Positions 1-11,209 of a stretch of 64,000 bases of DNA are shown in pieces; the first letter of the stretch is position 1; the number at the start of each line of letters is the position of its first letter. Under the pieces are notes generated by a model. That model did not search any database. It saw nothing but the letters and a program-made list of their open reading frames with translations, and was not told where the DNA came from. Location of the stretch: NCBI GenBank assembly GCA_949361645.1, contig OX442417.1, positions 7,486,275 through 7,550,274 on the forward strand, read 5' to 3'. A program made the position numbers and the translations under genes. Source of the DNA: Spongilla lacustris (taxonomy: Eukaryota; Porifera; Demospongiae; Spongillida; Spongillidae).

Positions 1-319
1 GTTAGCAGAGATTACCGTAGTGATGTTGCCAAAAAATGCCCCACCCTCCCCATAATAAGGCATATACAAGGCAGCATGAGCATAGGGGGTGGGGCTCCAT
101 GTGGTAGCCTGACAAAGCCAAGACCTACATGTATCATGGTAACTGTGATCAACCACAAGAGTTATTACATAAACTTTCATGACGCATACACACGCATCAT
201 ATCATCAGGAAGATGGACATTGGGAAACTTTATTTATACAGTAATGACATACTCTAATATCTATGGACAACGTTTCTCCCAGGGGACAATTTTCAATCTC
301 TAGCTCCATCGTCACAGGG

Positions 320-560
320 AAAAGTTAAAAACGTCCAGCCTGGACTTTTTTGGCTAATTTTTAACAAAAACCCATCCTGGAATGGAGCACCTAGCGTGAA
401 AATAGCGTAAAAACCATCCTGGGATTCAGTATCTCAGGGTGGGAATAGACATGGTTCAGACCTTCCAATTCACCTGCATTTTGTGGGTGTCACCCGCAAT
501 TGAAAGGATTCACCCGCACAGCAATGCAATCACTCGCATTTTTAGAAAAGCATAAGCCTG
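320..560. repeat. Dispersed repeat with CATCCTGG / GTCCAGSCTGGAC words
   Basis: This stretch carries AACAAAAACCCATCCTGG, AAAAACCATCCTGGG and the near-palindrome GTCCAGCCTGGAC. Similar words, partly in the opposite orientation, recur at about 8204-9215 and 12520-12606, so this looks like a degraded dispersed element. No open frame or clean ends are visible. Confidence 0.35.
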
Positions 561-721
561 GAATATTTAGCCTGCTCCTACCCTTTGTTCATAGTCACGT
601 GAGTGCATATCATACCGTAAATATGGTAAATATCCGATTGGATTAGAAATATGATAATCGGTCAAGATGGAGTCGGTAAGGCTAAGAGATAGCAAAAGAA
701 GCGTTAATACAGACTCAGGTT

Positions 722-970
722 GTGGCAGTGAGCATATTGCTGGCAACGGATAACGATACGAACGTTAAGAGCAAACCAATACTAGCAAAGAGACAGAAGA
801 CCGGAAGGTGGTGTGGATCAGCCAAGTACTGGACTAAGTATAAGAAAGATTTTGACAGCCAACATTTTTGCAGTTTGCCAAAAGGATGTATCCATTATAC
901 ATCAAGGAGCACAAATGCACTTTGAAGGGAAAATTCACAAACAGAAAATTTTGTTTGCAAAAGGTCAGTC
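722..970 (+). pseudogene. BED-like zinc-finger remnant of a transposase first exon
   Basis: The frame opening at 722 contains RWCGSAKYWTKYKKDF, then must shift near 868 to continue as FAVCQKDVSIIHQG and MHFEGKIHKQK. Read together this resembles the N-terminal Cys2-His2 BED-like finger (C-x2-C ... H ... H) seen in hAT-type and related transposases, although only the second Cys of the first pair is clear. The frameshift and the absence of downstream transposase sequence mark it as a relic. The assignment rests on motif resemblance only; an unrelated short ORF is possible. Confidence 0.4.
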
Positions 971-1407
971 TAAATGAAGTTTTAAAACAGCATCAGACCG
1001 CATATATGACCAAGTGACTGCTGCTGAGATTAGAAACACGGTAATGGTAGCCCATCACACTGTGCCTTACTGATCAAATTGGACCCATGCAACGTGCAAG
1101 CATCACAGACTCACAGATAGTAAAAGGTGCAAGAACAAAACAGCATGTATCCTAAACTATCTAAACGTATCAAGTACCTCACCATAAGAATCCAAACAGT
1201 TGTTGCCTTTACGCATTAATATATAAACATTGCATGCCTACAATAAAACTGTATGTATGCACATATGCAATTTGAATATTACCACCCTCATAATTTCTTT
1301 CATAAGTTAGAAGGTCTGATGGTTCTACCTTGGTAATGTCGAATGTTGAAGCAATAATTATATTCATACTTCAACATGGCGACAAAACCAGGGTAGAACA
1401 TGTATAT

Positions 1408-1515
1408 TCTAGTAGGGGTGTACTATAATGCATGCAATGATTTTGGAATTATGCGTCACCCACTTAACCATGTGTGCATGGGTCTAAATGATGCATTTTG
1501 GCTGTAGAACGTATA
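1408..1515 (+). repeat. 108-bp repeat with an inverted copy at 11402-11515
   Basis: From TAGGGGTGTACTATAATG to GGCTGTAGAACGTAT this segment matches the reverse complement of 11402-11515 almost base for base, and a shorter piece recurs at 1822-1868. The two copies diverge after GTAGAACGTAT, exactly where the TIR element at 1511 begins, so the 11.4-kb copy may represent the sequence without that insertion. No coding content. Confidence 0.6.
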
Positions 1516-2119
1516 TACCTATCTTTGAATTTACCCCCTCCTATTTGCAAAATTTAAAATTAATTCCGATTCCGCAATCTTATTATCCTACCGCCGATGC
1601 ACCTATAAACGTATCCCAGCGCTAGCGGTGGAACTAAACAATTGAGCCGTGCTGTTTTATACCGGCCGCTATTATCTAGCTCTGAATACGGCATTTCTTT
1701 GCCTATATATACGAATGCCAGCATCAAGAACGGAGGCTATATTGTTCAATTCCGTCCTCCGTGTGCACATTTCCAGCCCCTCTAATAGTCATATAGCCAT
1801 GCACACACGCCCGACTGCATGAAGAATGTATAATTCCAAAATCATCGCTTTATAGTACACCCCTATTTGTCGAAAGCTGGAAATGTGCACACGGAGGAAA
1901 GGATCGTCGCAATTGATGTTTTCATCATCAAGCTTAAGTACGATCTCTTCAAGCAGCCTCCTGCTCCTTCTAAGACCACTCCCTCCAGCAACCACTTGCG
2001 ACATGTTTCTGCCCTGTGAATGAAACTGGTTACTTGATACGTGTTTCTGTAGTTGTACAGCTACGACCAGTATAGGTTTCGTTTGTTTAATATTGACGCC
2101 GGCGCATGAACGGATGGTT

Positions 2120-2285
2120 CCGGTGTCACAGGCATGTGGGTCCCCCCCTATTTTGGGTCCGGGGGGACCCATATGCCTAGGCAACTGGGTCCCCCCCCCC
2201 CCACCCAAATGCCTAGGCATATGGGTCCGGGTCATTATTTGTACATCCAGGCATCTTGGTCCGGGTAGGGGGCGGAGGGGGGGAC
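2120..2285 (+). repeat. Modular GTCC/CCTAGG palindromic repeat, copy 1
   Basis: It starts CCGGTGTCACAGGCATGTGG and alternates GTCC-rich cores (GGGTCC / GGACCC) with TGCCTAGGCA centres. The word next to each GTCC core here is TGGGTCC. It is highly similar to the copies at 3610-3812 (opposite strand) and 36259-36420. The apparent ORFs over this interval are translations of the repeat. Confidence 0.75.
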
Positions 2286-2555
2286 CGAGTTTCCTGATGC
2301 GTTTTATTTACTGGCACCGCCGGTTTTGATACGATAGACACATTTGTTGTTACTTTCTCAACGGTAAGTAAGCGTCTGCCAGCCGTTACACTTTGTAACA
2401 GCCACTCGGCTTGCCATCTGTTTTTCTCTGCCGAAAAGTAAGGTCACTCGGTGCTTATCTTTTTGGCAGACGTAGTCTGGTGCTAACTCCCGGCGTAGCA
2501 TAGCAAGAGCTATTTTGACGAGAAGTCTGCCCCATTCATTTGAGTAGCCTATGTC

Positions 2556-2957
2556 CAGACCTGCCAACCCTCACGCATTCGCCGTGAGACTCACGCATTC
2601 GCCGTGAGACTCACGCATTCGCCGTGAGACTCACGCATTCGCCGTGAGACTCACGCATTCGCCGTGAGACTCACGCATTTGACGTTTCTCTCACGCTTGA
2701 AATTTATATATCTCACGCCCGAAAGTATTCGAACTCACGCACAATAAATTCACAGTAAAATTGTATTTTTTGACGCAGGCTGCACTCATATACGCATCAT
2801 TAGGCCTCCCCCCCCCCCCCCCCCCCCCCGCTCGTATATTTGGCCAACGCAAGGGGGACCCCCCCCCCCCCCCCCCCCGCTCGTATATTTGGGGTAGGAT
2901 TGTCATTAATTTATTCATAATCTCACGCTTTACTCGCTCTAAAAGTTGGCAACTCTG
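2556..2957. mobile_element. 402-bp insertion with CAGACCTGCCAAC ends and 20-bp internal tandem repeat
   Basis: The left end CAGACCTGCCAACCCTCACG and the reverse complement of the right end (CAGAGTTGCCAACTTTTAGA) form imperfect inverted termini. The direct repeat TATGTC flanks the insertion at 2550-2555 and 2958-2963. Inside are five exact copies of a 20-mer beginning TCACGCATTC (2571-2670), more CTCACGC words and two C runs. The duplicated segment at about 36,660-36,710 lacks the insertion, which acts as a near-empty site. Probably a non-autonomous hAT-like element. Confidence 0.65.
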
Positions 2958-3483
2958 TATGTCTGACGCATTAGTTAGGCTTAGGTACTTTGTGGTAGTC
3001 TGTAATTATAATTAGTTATTATTTAGTGTGTTATTATTGTGTAATTTTTATGATACGATAAATTAATAAATAAACATGTTGAGCATTGCTCAGCCGGGTA
3101 ATACATACATCTGTCAAAACATAGGCTTGTATCAAGGGCTCCGGAGGCAACGTAGATCATTACATCAACCAGGCCTCCCGCGCGAGACGCGGAAGCTTTC
3201 AGTGCAGTGTATGGAATATTTCTACATGAAAGCCACATGCAGTTTCAGAACAAAATCAGTGCTTCCGACAGCACTATAATAAGTACACAGTTTTGAAGTC
3301 ACAAGCAAGCCATCGTTATTGAACGGCATATACCATTCAACGAGCGATATACAATGGACGGGGAATCACTAGCTCGTAGTCCCCATGCATATCGATTGTT
3401 GTGCCGTTCAATAACAAAGCAGGTACTCAATGCAATCGATTGTTAACCGCTATGGATATTAATTAGTACTGTTGGGTACGCAG

Positions 3484-3535
3484 GGAAGGTGGGCATACGC
3501 CCCCCCCTTCCCCCCCCCCCCCCCTCCCCCCTTGC
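3484..3535. repeat. Poly-C low-complexity tract
   Basis: A C-rich run with interspersed T, similar to the tracts at 9535-9570 and inside the modular GTCC repeats. Length may be unreliable in any assembly. Confidence 0.8.
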
Positions 3536-3609
3536 GTCTCATCGAGCGGACGCCTATGGTCATGAGCTTTCTCTGTAAAATGTTTATACATAAGTATATA
3601 TTTTGCTAA

Positions 3610-3812
3610 CAGGCAGCTGGGTCCGGGGGGGGGGACCAGGTTGCCTAGGCATTTGGGTCCGGGATAATTAATTTTTTACATCTAGGCATCTCGGATCGGT
3701 CCGAGGGAACCCACTTGCCTAGGCAACTGGGTCCGGGGGGGACCCAGTTGCCTAGGCATATGGGTCCCCCCGGACCCAAAATGGGGGGGGACCCGTATGC
3801 CTGTGACACCGG
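3610..3812 (-). repeat. Modular GTCC/CCTAGG palindromic repeat, copy 2
   Basis: Reverse-complement copy of the repeat at 2120-2285, ending in GACACCGG at 3805-3812. It again alternates GGGTCC...GGACCC with TGCCTAGGCA. Together with copy 1 it lies just inside the two ends of the 1511-4046 element in inverted orientation. Confidence 0.75.
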
Positions 3813-4042
3813 CAGTATTGACGGAATTAAACAATAGCAGCCTCTATTTTTGATGCTGCACTCATATATAGGCAGAGAAATGCCGTATCCAGAGCTAGAT
3901 TATAGCGGCCGGTATAAAACAGCACGGCTCAATTGTTTAGTTCCACCGCTAGCGCTGGGATACGTTTATAGGTGCATCTGCGGCAGGATAAGATTGCGGA
4001 ATCGAATTTTGCAAATAGGATGGGGTAAATTCAAAGATAGGT

Positions 4043-4281
4043 ATACAAGTAAATCAAAAACTTCTCTATCGAGAAATCGATTGGTGGAATGTAGGATTGG
4101 TGGTGCAAAAAGCAAGGAAACAAGGTACTGTGTGTTATAGTGAGGTTTGGTAGGATCCTACAACTTACAGTCCTGAATTTGCAAATAAAGAAGCCTATGT
4201 GCAAATGTAGGACTGTTAAAGTTGTAGGATCCCACCAATCATGCACTTTCTCGATAAAGAAGTTTTTGATTTACAGGTACT
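4043..4281. mobile_element. Hairpin MITE abutting the 1.5-4.0 kb element
   Basis: The outer arms AAATCAAAAACTTCTCTATC (from about 4051) and GATAAAGAAGTTTTTGATTT (ending near 4272) are inverted. A second inner pair is built around GTAGGATCCTACAACTT and AAGTTGTAGGATCC (4151-4235), so the 240 bp could fold nearly end to end. No ORF. It sits directly against the right terminal repeat of the preceding element. Confidence 0.65.
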
Positions 4282-4790
4282 TGTTCCCCTAATTGTTTTT
4301 CTCTGCCAGGAGTGATCATGGCTTAGGTATTCGTTGCAATGTATAGGAGGCTTAGATTCCTCTTATGTGTAATCTGAGTATACATGTATAGGCCTCTCAG
4401 GTATATCAAGGCAAGACTATTTTATTTTATGCAATTAACGGAGCGTACGTTGCCTGGTTTCAAATTATAAGCGTGTAGAAAATAGCAATCGTTATATGGA
4501 CTAGTTCAGTTTTATGTGTTGATTAAAGGAACAACTATTGCATCTTTTGTTATTTGGCAGCGTATCACCACCGCGATTTGTCGGAATCGAGTGACACGTG
4601 CAGCTGTCGCGATCGAGGTGGCCGTGTAGGACCTTAAGGTAAACATATATAGGCTTTGCCGGAGGGTATGTCAAAGGGTTTCTGGGTATTGTATTAGTCC
4701 GATCCACTCACTGAACTGCGTAGAATCCATTATGGGGTTGGGGTTGGGGTTGGAAGGAATAACTACTTGAAGCATACTGGCAAATTAGAA

Positions 4791-4950
4791 CCGGTGTCGT
4801 AGTGTACAATGTCCCCCCTAAAATTTGTCCCCCCGGACGTTCTGCACTAGTGTACAATGTCCCCCCGGACATTCTGCACTAGTGTACAATGTCCCCCCGG
4901 ACAATCTACACTAGGGCAAACTGTCCCCCTCCAGGGTAAAATGTCCTCCC
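4791..4950 (+). repeat. Modular GTCC palindromic repeat, copy 3 (ACTAGT variant)
   Basis: It begins CCGGTGTCGTAGTGTACAAT and then alternates GTCCCCCCGGAC with the centre TGCACTAGTGTACA. It ends with GGGTAAAATGTCCTCC, like the GTAGGACATT end of other copies. Same architecture as copy 1 but with different words beside both palindromic centres. Confidence 0.7.
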
Positions 4951-5751
4951 TCATAACATTTTATTTCATCTATGACAAGGCTGGGAAGCATTTCATGCAA
5001 TCCTAATATGGACTTGCCCTGTAGAAAAGGGTGGTATTTTCAAATAAGTATACCGTATCGCACACCGTATCGCACAACGGCAGTACACGGAACGCGTTGA
5101 CCGTCAAAGCTGCATGTCAGTGTCGTTCCGCCACTTGAAACGCTCATTGAAACCAATACTGACACACATTTAGAATTTCAGTATTAAAATTCCTTAACAG
5201 ATACACAGCTTTTATCCCTTCAGTCGTCAAAGCTCTCATTGAAACCAATACTCACACACATACACGAACATTCATTATTAAAATTCCTTAAGGAGTGGTG
5301 AACATTTGTTGATGTATTTCATGGCGGAAATCTCATATGAGAGATTGAAATATCTTGAGATCAATAGGATCATAGCCTGGAAAGTAATGTCACATAAACA
5401 CAGCTCCACACTGCTGCGTGCACGGCATACCTCAGGAAGAATGTTATTTAATGCAAAGGCTATTCCCAAACTTGGAAGTCCTTTTTCAATACAAACCTGT
5501 TTAGTAATAAGGACTATATAGTTGCAGATTTCCCTCTTCTACATAAAGTGGAGAAACAGTACGTTACATGTATTACTGAATTAACCAACATATTGTACTC
5601 AATGTTATTACCAGTGGTGGAAAAGTATCTAATGGCCATGTATCCACAACCTGTACTAAGTCATGATATGTTGGTATTTTTCCTGTTAGTTTGATGTAGC
5701 ATTCCCTCCAAGATGAAATTTTCGTTGTACACAAGTTGCGAAGATGAACCT
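4951..5751. other. No gene recognised; imperfect direct duplication
   Basis: A roughly 65-bp stretch with CTCATTGAAACCAATACT and TATTAAAATTCCTTAA occurs twice, near 5142-5205 and 5233-5295. Short frames over it in both orientations show no recognisable domain. Confidence 0.5.
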
Positions 5752-8093
5752 TAATAAATCATGTAGTCACCATGGTACTGCACAGCTTGTAATAAAACTT
5801 CTATAGAATACCATCCTTCTGCATCTCGTAAAGGAGTATAAAGTTCTGAAATAGGCATATGTAGCTCTGAATAGTGCCTAGTCCACAATGTATCGGCTAT
5901 ATTGTTCAAGCTTTGAACATCAAACAAATCTATTTGGTATGCATTGTTTAAGGCACATAATCCACGAAGTGCTGTTCTGCCTTGAACTTGCATGAAGACT
6001 CCCTCATCTGAAATCTGATCAATAACTGTAGCTTGGTTTCTTGAGCATATGACATCAGATACATAGAGAATGTTACCATTAATGTTGTTTATCTGTCAAC
6101 ATTTCCCATTGTTCAGATACTAATTCCAAGGCAGTTGAACACAACATGGCTATGATATCTTTGACAACTGAATTCGTTCTACTAACTTGTACTGAAATAT
6201 CAACTATCTTATTGTGTGTTTTGTCTTGAAATTCATTTGTTTTATTTGTAGGAGCATTTGTTTTGTTTGATACTTTTCTTTCATGAAAACATTTTAATCT
6301 TTATAAAAATATTATGTAACTCAAAAAATGATTAATAATCATAAACTAAACTCACCTAGACCCATTAACAGCATTTCTGAGAGTCTTCCCACTTGTAGGA
6401 TTGGAAAGCTTATATACATGTACACCCTTTCCAAGAACCTCCTCCACCTGGTATGGACCTAGCCAGCGCTTTACCAACTTGTCACCCTTTCTGCCATCTT
6501 TCTTGCTGTTGCGTAGAAGCACTAATACCCCTGGGTTGAGCTCCACCTGGAAAATATAAATGTCCTCCATGGTCATTTTAAATTACCAGCACACATATTT
6601 ATAATGTTTGGTATTATTTTCTCACCTTCTTATGGTGTCTACAATCATAGTCCTTCTTCTGACGAGCCTGAGCGTCCTGTATGTTACTATGAGCTTTTTC
6701 AAACATAGACTCTCTCAATTCTGTCATGTGTTTGCTGAATAGTTCAATATGTTCCACTTCATCGTCACGGCATCCTTCGACACAAATATTATCACATATT
6801 TCATCATCAGCATCAACATTATAAATAATTTCACTTTCAATAGGAAGAATTGGTTTTCTGAAAATGTAAAGAAACACTAGTTGATCAGTAAAATGTACGC
6901 TAATTTAGAAATTACCTGCAGAACATAAGTTAAAAGGGACTAAACTTTGTAGATTTCTGTTCAGATGTTCTATAGGCAAATAAAACTCCATCAATAAACT
7001 CATCCCAATTATTTTGTTGTTTGTTGACTAATTTCACTAAACACCGTTGCAGAGTCTGGTTATAGCGTTCTACCAAACCGTTGGTTTGAGGGTGGTATGC
7101 GGTGCTAACTCTGTGCTCCGTTCCTAATCTGCGTAGTAGAACATTGTTCACGTTGTTAATGAATTCCCTTCCTTGGTCAGTGATCATAATTTTTGTACAG
7201 CCATATCTGTTGTAATTAAATACATGTAAAAACATTACTGCATTGTAGTTGAAAAATATTTGGAAAACAGTATCAAAGATCATACAAAAGCACAGAATGC
7301 TTAGCATTGGTTATTAATGCTTATTCATTGTGTGTGTGTTATATGTAATAGTAGTAGGACTGTGCTAAACGTTTTTTCAACAGTTCTAAGTCAAGTATAC
7401 CTGCAAATGGTTTGATACAAAAACAGGGAAACCTGCTCTGCAGATTTATCAGGTAGTGCCTTAGCCTCTGGCCACTTCGAAAAATAATCCACCAGTGTAA
7501 TGATGTAACGATTACCACTCTTGGTCTTAGGTAATGGTCCTATAATATCCACTCCAACCTACAATGAAGCAGTTAATTAGGTCATGTGGGTATGTGTGTG
7601 TTTTTTTTTAATACAAATTTTTTACCTGCCTCCATACTTCCTGCTTAACTGGAACTGGGTGAAGTGGTGCTGCTTCCTTCACAAATTTGGCATCATTTGC
7701 TGTCTGACAGAGCTCACAGGTTTGAACAAAATCTGATACGTCTCTCCACAGAAATTTTCAAAAGAACCTCTCGGCAATTTTTTTGTATGTTTTATCTCAC
7801 CCCAAATGGCCAGCTACAGATATATATGTAAGAAACTGCTAGAAATTATAAGATATACCTTCGGGAAGAGAATGACACGCTTCCAGTATTCTACTTCTCT
7901 CTTTCCCGCAGCGAGGAACCTGCTTCCATTCATCCGTCTTAGCCTTCCGATGAAATAGAAGGCCATTTCCCACCATGTAGCTACCAGCCTTTCTGCGTAA
8001 AGCTCTTTTTTGTACTTTCTCACAACCCTCAGGGTAGCAATGATTATTAAGAAATACGTATATTTGCTCGTACTCATCGTCCTCAGTCGCCAT
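5752..8093 (-). pseudogene. Ginger/GIN-type integrase gene with Josephin-like C-terminus, multi-exon, decayed
   Basis: Exons with GT-AG borders are readable at 8093-7859, 7813-7626, 7558-7401, 7206-6916, 6857-6626, 6546-6356 and roughly 6283-5752; introns are about 45-194 bp and phases agree through exon 5. In order they encode an N-terminal region (MATEDDEYEQ, RRKAGSYMVGNGLLFHR), an H2C2 zinc-binding module (GHLG ... CELCQ), the DDE core (VGVDIIGPLP; ITDQGREF; TNGLVERYN), a linker and a GPY-like module (RWLGPYQVEEVLGKG). The last exon resembles a Josephin deubiquitinase (CALNNAYQ ... LRDAEGWYSIEVL), with Arg where the catalytic Cys is expected. Stops interrupt GHLG-DKT, RFF-KFLW and SPF-LMF, two consistent with C-to-T or G-to-A decay. 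It may be an old Ginger-like transposon or a dead domesticated integrase; flanking inverted ends were not found. Confidence 0.8.
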
Positions 8094-8593
8094 CGTCGAT
8101 CACTCAAACGACACGTGCTAATTCATTATCAGAATCATAAAAGCATTTGCAATTGTTATTAATAACACACATATACACAAACAGTAAAATTAATGCCTTA
8201 CACAGGCAAGCCTGGATTTTTTTGGCTGGTTTTTAACAAAAATTTGGGTACCCGACTGATCGGTTACACTATCGTCTGTGAACAATTACGCATCCGATCC
8301 TTGGAGTACTGCACGAATTCGTGCAGCAGTAGCATGAATCTTATCTAAGTCCTACCTTGTAGCATGAATGTCATTAACAAACCCTCATAGTCACATGGCG
8401 ATACTTAGCAGCTGGAAAACTAGGGATAAAGAGAACTTAATTAAGAGGCTTGAGGTTAAAGCCACAGCGACTGACGTCTGGTCATGATGTCTTTGAAGTA
8501 CTACCGAGAAGAGATTTGAAGAGTCTGTGTTTTGCATGCCTTTAATCATATTGAGTTCTTGTTGTTTCTCTAACCGCTCACATTAAATTAATT

Positions 8594-8680
8594 CATTTTG
8601 CTGTGAAATCATGCGTTGATTTAACAATTGATTTAAAATCTAATAATTGATTTGATGCGTTTTTTTTTTTGCTGTGAAAG
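8594..8680 (+). repeat. Half copy of the TTTGCTGTGAAATCATGCG MITE
   Basis: Words TTTGCTGTGAAATCATGCG, ATAATTGATTTGATGCG and TTTTTTGCTGTGA match the arms of the complete 168-bp MITE at 31459-31626. It appears to be a truncated or rearranged relative. Confidence 0.5.
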
Positions 8681-8879
8681 ACCTGGTATACGATGTATAT
8701 TTGTACGGAAGCATACTGGCATCAAAATCTCGGTCAAATCCATCCCACAAACCGCACCGATTGGTCCCTATATCATAATAGAAAGTCTGGGGATTGTATG
8801 CGCTATTGCCGCGATTATATGTTCATCGGTTGCGCGATAGTACAACCTATCAGTCGGGTACCTATAGCTAGACTAAAAC

Positions 8880-9215
8880 ACATCCTAAATTAAAAAGCAT
8901 AAAAACCATCCTTCGTCCTCGGTGGCCATGGGAATAGTGTAAAAAAAAACAAAACTAAAACTTACTGGGATTGAGCGTCCAGGGTGGGAAATCCGAATAG
9001 ATATGATTCTATCCTGGTTTTGTCGAACAAAACCCATGTTGACTTATGAATGGAATTGTTGCTTCAACATGGTTTTTTTTTCCGACAGATCGAACCACGC
9101 AGGGTATAACCACATGTATTCCCATCCTGGACGCACAATCCGGGTAGGATGGCTATATAGGGACGGGTTTTGTTAAAAACCAGCCTTAAATATCCAAGTT
9201 GGACGTTTATAACTG
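8880..9215. repeat. Second locus of the CATCCTGG dispersed repeat, with internal hairpin
   Basis: It contains AAAAACCATCC, CCCATCCTGGACGC and a GGGTTTTGTTAAAAACCAGC word shared with 320-560 and 12520-12606. An inner inverted pair, roughly AACCCATGTTGA and CTTCAACATGG (9008-9112), resembles one at 1317-1397. No ORF. Confidence 0.4.
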
Positions 9216-9235
9216 TTTCCTTTCATACACTATAG

Positions 9236-9420
9236 GTAGGACATTGCGCCCTAGTGTGGAGTGTCCGGGGGGGGGGGGGGACATTTTACCCTGGGGGGGG
9301 GGGGGGGGGGGGGGGGGACAGTTAGCCCTAGTGCAGAGTGTCCGGGGGGACATTGTGCACTAGTGCAGAATGTCCGGGGGGACATTCCGCACGGGGGGAC
9401 AATCCACCCTCCCACACCGG
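9236..9420 (-). repeat. Modular GTCC palindromic repeat, copy 4
   Basis: Read on the minus strand it starts CCGGTGTGGGAGGGTGG and runs through GTCCCCCC / TGCACTAGTGCA modules to the GTAGGACATT end at 9236. It holds a G run of over 20 bases. Same family as 2120-2285. Confidence 0.65.
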
Positions 9421-10187
9421 GCCCAAAGTACCGGGTCCAATGTTTCAGGCTTCTATCTTAACCGCGTTAGTCGATTCACTAAACTCCAATAGGCAAAAAC
9501 TGTAGCTTTAATTTGAACCAAAAGATACAGTTACCCCCCTCCCCCCCCCCTCCCCCCCCCCCCCCCCCTACTTTGCGTTTACGTAATTATGTGGGACTCA
9601 ATTTGACTCTTTATGTAAGAGGGAGGGGTCCCTCACCCTCCTCACTTTCTTTTTTACTAAATAACGGATGTAACCAACACTCCATGCATGAAATGGAATA
9701 AAAAGGGGAGGGTAAGGGAGGGGGAACCCCTCCCTCCTTAAAGAACGCTGTTACATGATGGTAAGGTTGATGAAAGTTGCATTGTATGTATGGTTAACGG
9801 TAAGATGCACTTTTTATTTTATTGATAGGAGCCATTTTCTTTGGCTTGGTCCTTTGCTGAATTATTAGAACCGCCTGTGTCTGCAGCTGTGTACGTTAAT
9901 TGTGGTAGCCTGGCAACAGTAAATTAAGACGCTTATGTGACGTCATATTGCATACTGCTAGGCAACCGAGAATTTTCACTGATAATGAATTGCACTTGCT
10001 CGCGTCATTTCACGACATTTCATCACCAGCTTACAACTGCAGGTCTTATTTGTATGAAAGGGCACGTTTAGAAATCAAATGCAACTTTTAATAAGCTAAT
10101 CTCGTACGTTCTTGTCGCGAGTTATACGTGATGAACGGAAGACGACGGAGGAGGAGGAGATGAACAAAAATTAAATGGCGGAATTTT
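9421..10187. other. No gene recognised; C/G-rich tracts
   Basis: Contains a long C tract (about 9535-9570) and GGGAGGG words near 9700-9735. Frames here are short and reflect low complexity. Confidence 0.5.
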
Positions 10188-10193
10188 GGTACC

Positions 10194-11209
10194 AGGCCCG
10201 TAGCCAGGGGGGGTTCGGGGGTTCGAACGAACCCCCCCTCAGAGGATAAAGGTCTTGCACTCCGCTTACGTGGAAGTACTACGGTGCCGCCGTGCAGGCA
10301 GCTCTCTAAGGCGGATTTAGGCGATTAGGCTTCCCTGACAAATAACGTATAACATAACGTAACGGTTAACCTGTATTTATTATTATAAATTACGACGCAA
10401 GAATTAAATTAAAAGCAGCAATGCAGCTCCCAACAAAAGAAAAGAGAGCGTGAACGAGCCGCTGCATCTTGCCAGAAAATCGATGTCTTTTTGCCAAATG
10501 CGAAGCGTAAGGATGGGCAACACAGTGAACAGTCCACTCCTTCAGTCGGACTCGCAGAAGCAAGTGCTGCTGCAGCGGAAATGGAATGAGAGCCTCGATG
10601 GGAAATAGCCGTCTTTCTAGCCTTGCTCTCCTGCATATACATTATGACATGGACGTGGACTTAGATGGAGTTGTCACACGCTATGCCCATTTGCACCCAA
10701 GGAAGCTTGAACTTGACTCTATTATCCGCCGTTGAATTCTGTTAAAACACTCTGTTGTGTTGTATATAAATGTATAACCTGCCTAAATATGTAGTATTTT
10801 TCATGTGCCATTAATTCATATATGACTAAGCAGCCATTGAATCAGAAGCATTCGGTTTTTTTAAAAGCGAAGATCGATTTAGATTGTATAGCAAAACGAC
10901 ATGTTAGGTTTAGCCCCTTCCCCTCTTTTCATATCAGGCAGCTCACCTTGCGCATGAAATTGAATTGCTCATCTTGTTTATTTTTCTGTTGTGAGTGTTT
11001 TGGACTTTTGGTACATGATGTACATGAGTCTGTGCAAACTATTAATTCTTTTGTGTTGCCAAATCAATGTTTTCAAACGCTTCCGCGCGAAGCGCGGGAG
11101 GGGGCACATCCCCCTCCGCACCCTCCCCCTTTTGGTGACACACGCCCACTTTGGGTCCAATTTATTTTCTTCTCGAACCCCCCCTTTTCCAGACCTGGCT
11201 ACGGGCTTG
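10194..11209 (+). mobile_element. hAT-like non-autonomous element with AGGCCCGTAGCCAGG ends
   Basis: The left end AGGCCCGTAGCCAGG and the reverse complement of the right end (AAGCCCGTAGCCAGG) are inverted, followed inward by GGGGGGTTCG on both sides. GGTACC flanks both ends (10188-10193 and 11210-11215), a possible 6-base part of a target duplication. Between about 10404 and 10720 a plus-strand frame reads KRKERERERAAASCQKIDVF and continues with Ala-rich sequence, reminiscent of the N-terminal region of TTF/ZMYM1-type hAT transposases, then breaks. The rest, including the long frame at 10822-11313, is non-coding. Internal-deletion derivative is the best reading. Confidence 0.6.

Larger units (their letters stand above)
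1511..4046. mobile_element. TIR-bounded element of 2.5 kb, no transposase
   Basis: Positions 1511-1755 and 3820-4046 are inverted copies of each other (GTATATACCTATCTTTGAAT outward, ATTCCGTC inward), giving terminal repeats of about 230-245 bp with moderate divergence. The interior holds two oppositely oriented modular GTCC repeats, an inserted 402-bp element and poly-C runs, but no convincing ORF. Part of the interior (2120-3170 without the insertion) is duplicated at 36259-37055. I infer a non-autonomous DNA transposon; the superfamily is not identifiable and the right target duplication is obscured by the MITE at 4043. Confidence 0.6.

Noticed and set aside
1789..2235. 148-codon minus-strand ORF
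   Set aside because: Half of it is the modular GTCC repeat (Gly/Pro-rich), the rest has no recognisable motif.
2571..2690. Five exact 20-bp repeats resembling a CRISPR array
   Set aside because: The units are head to tail without spacers and lie inside a transposon in a eukaryotic context.
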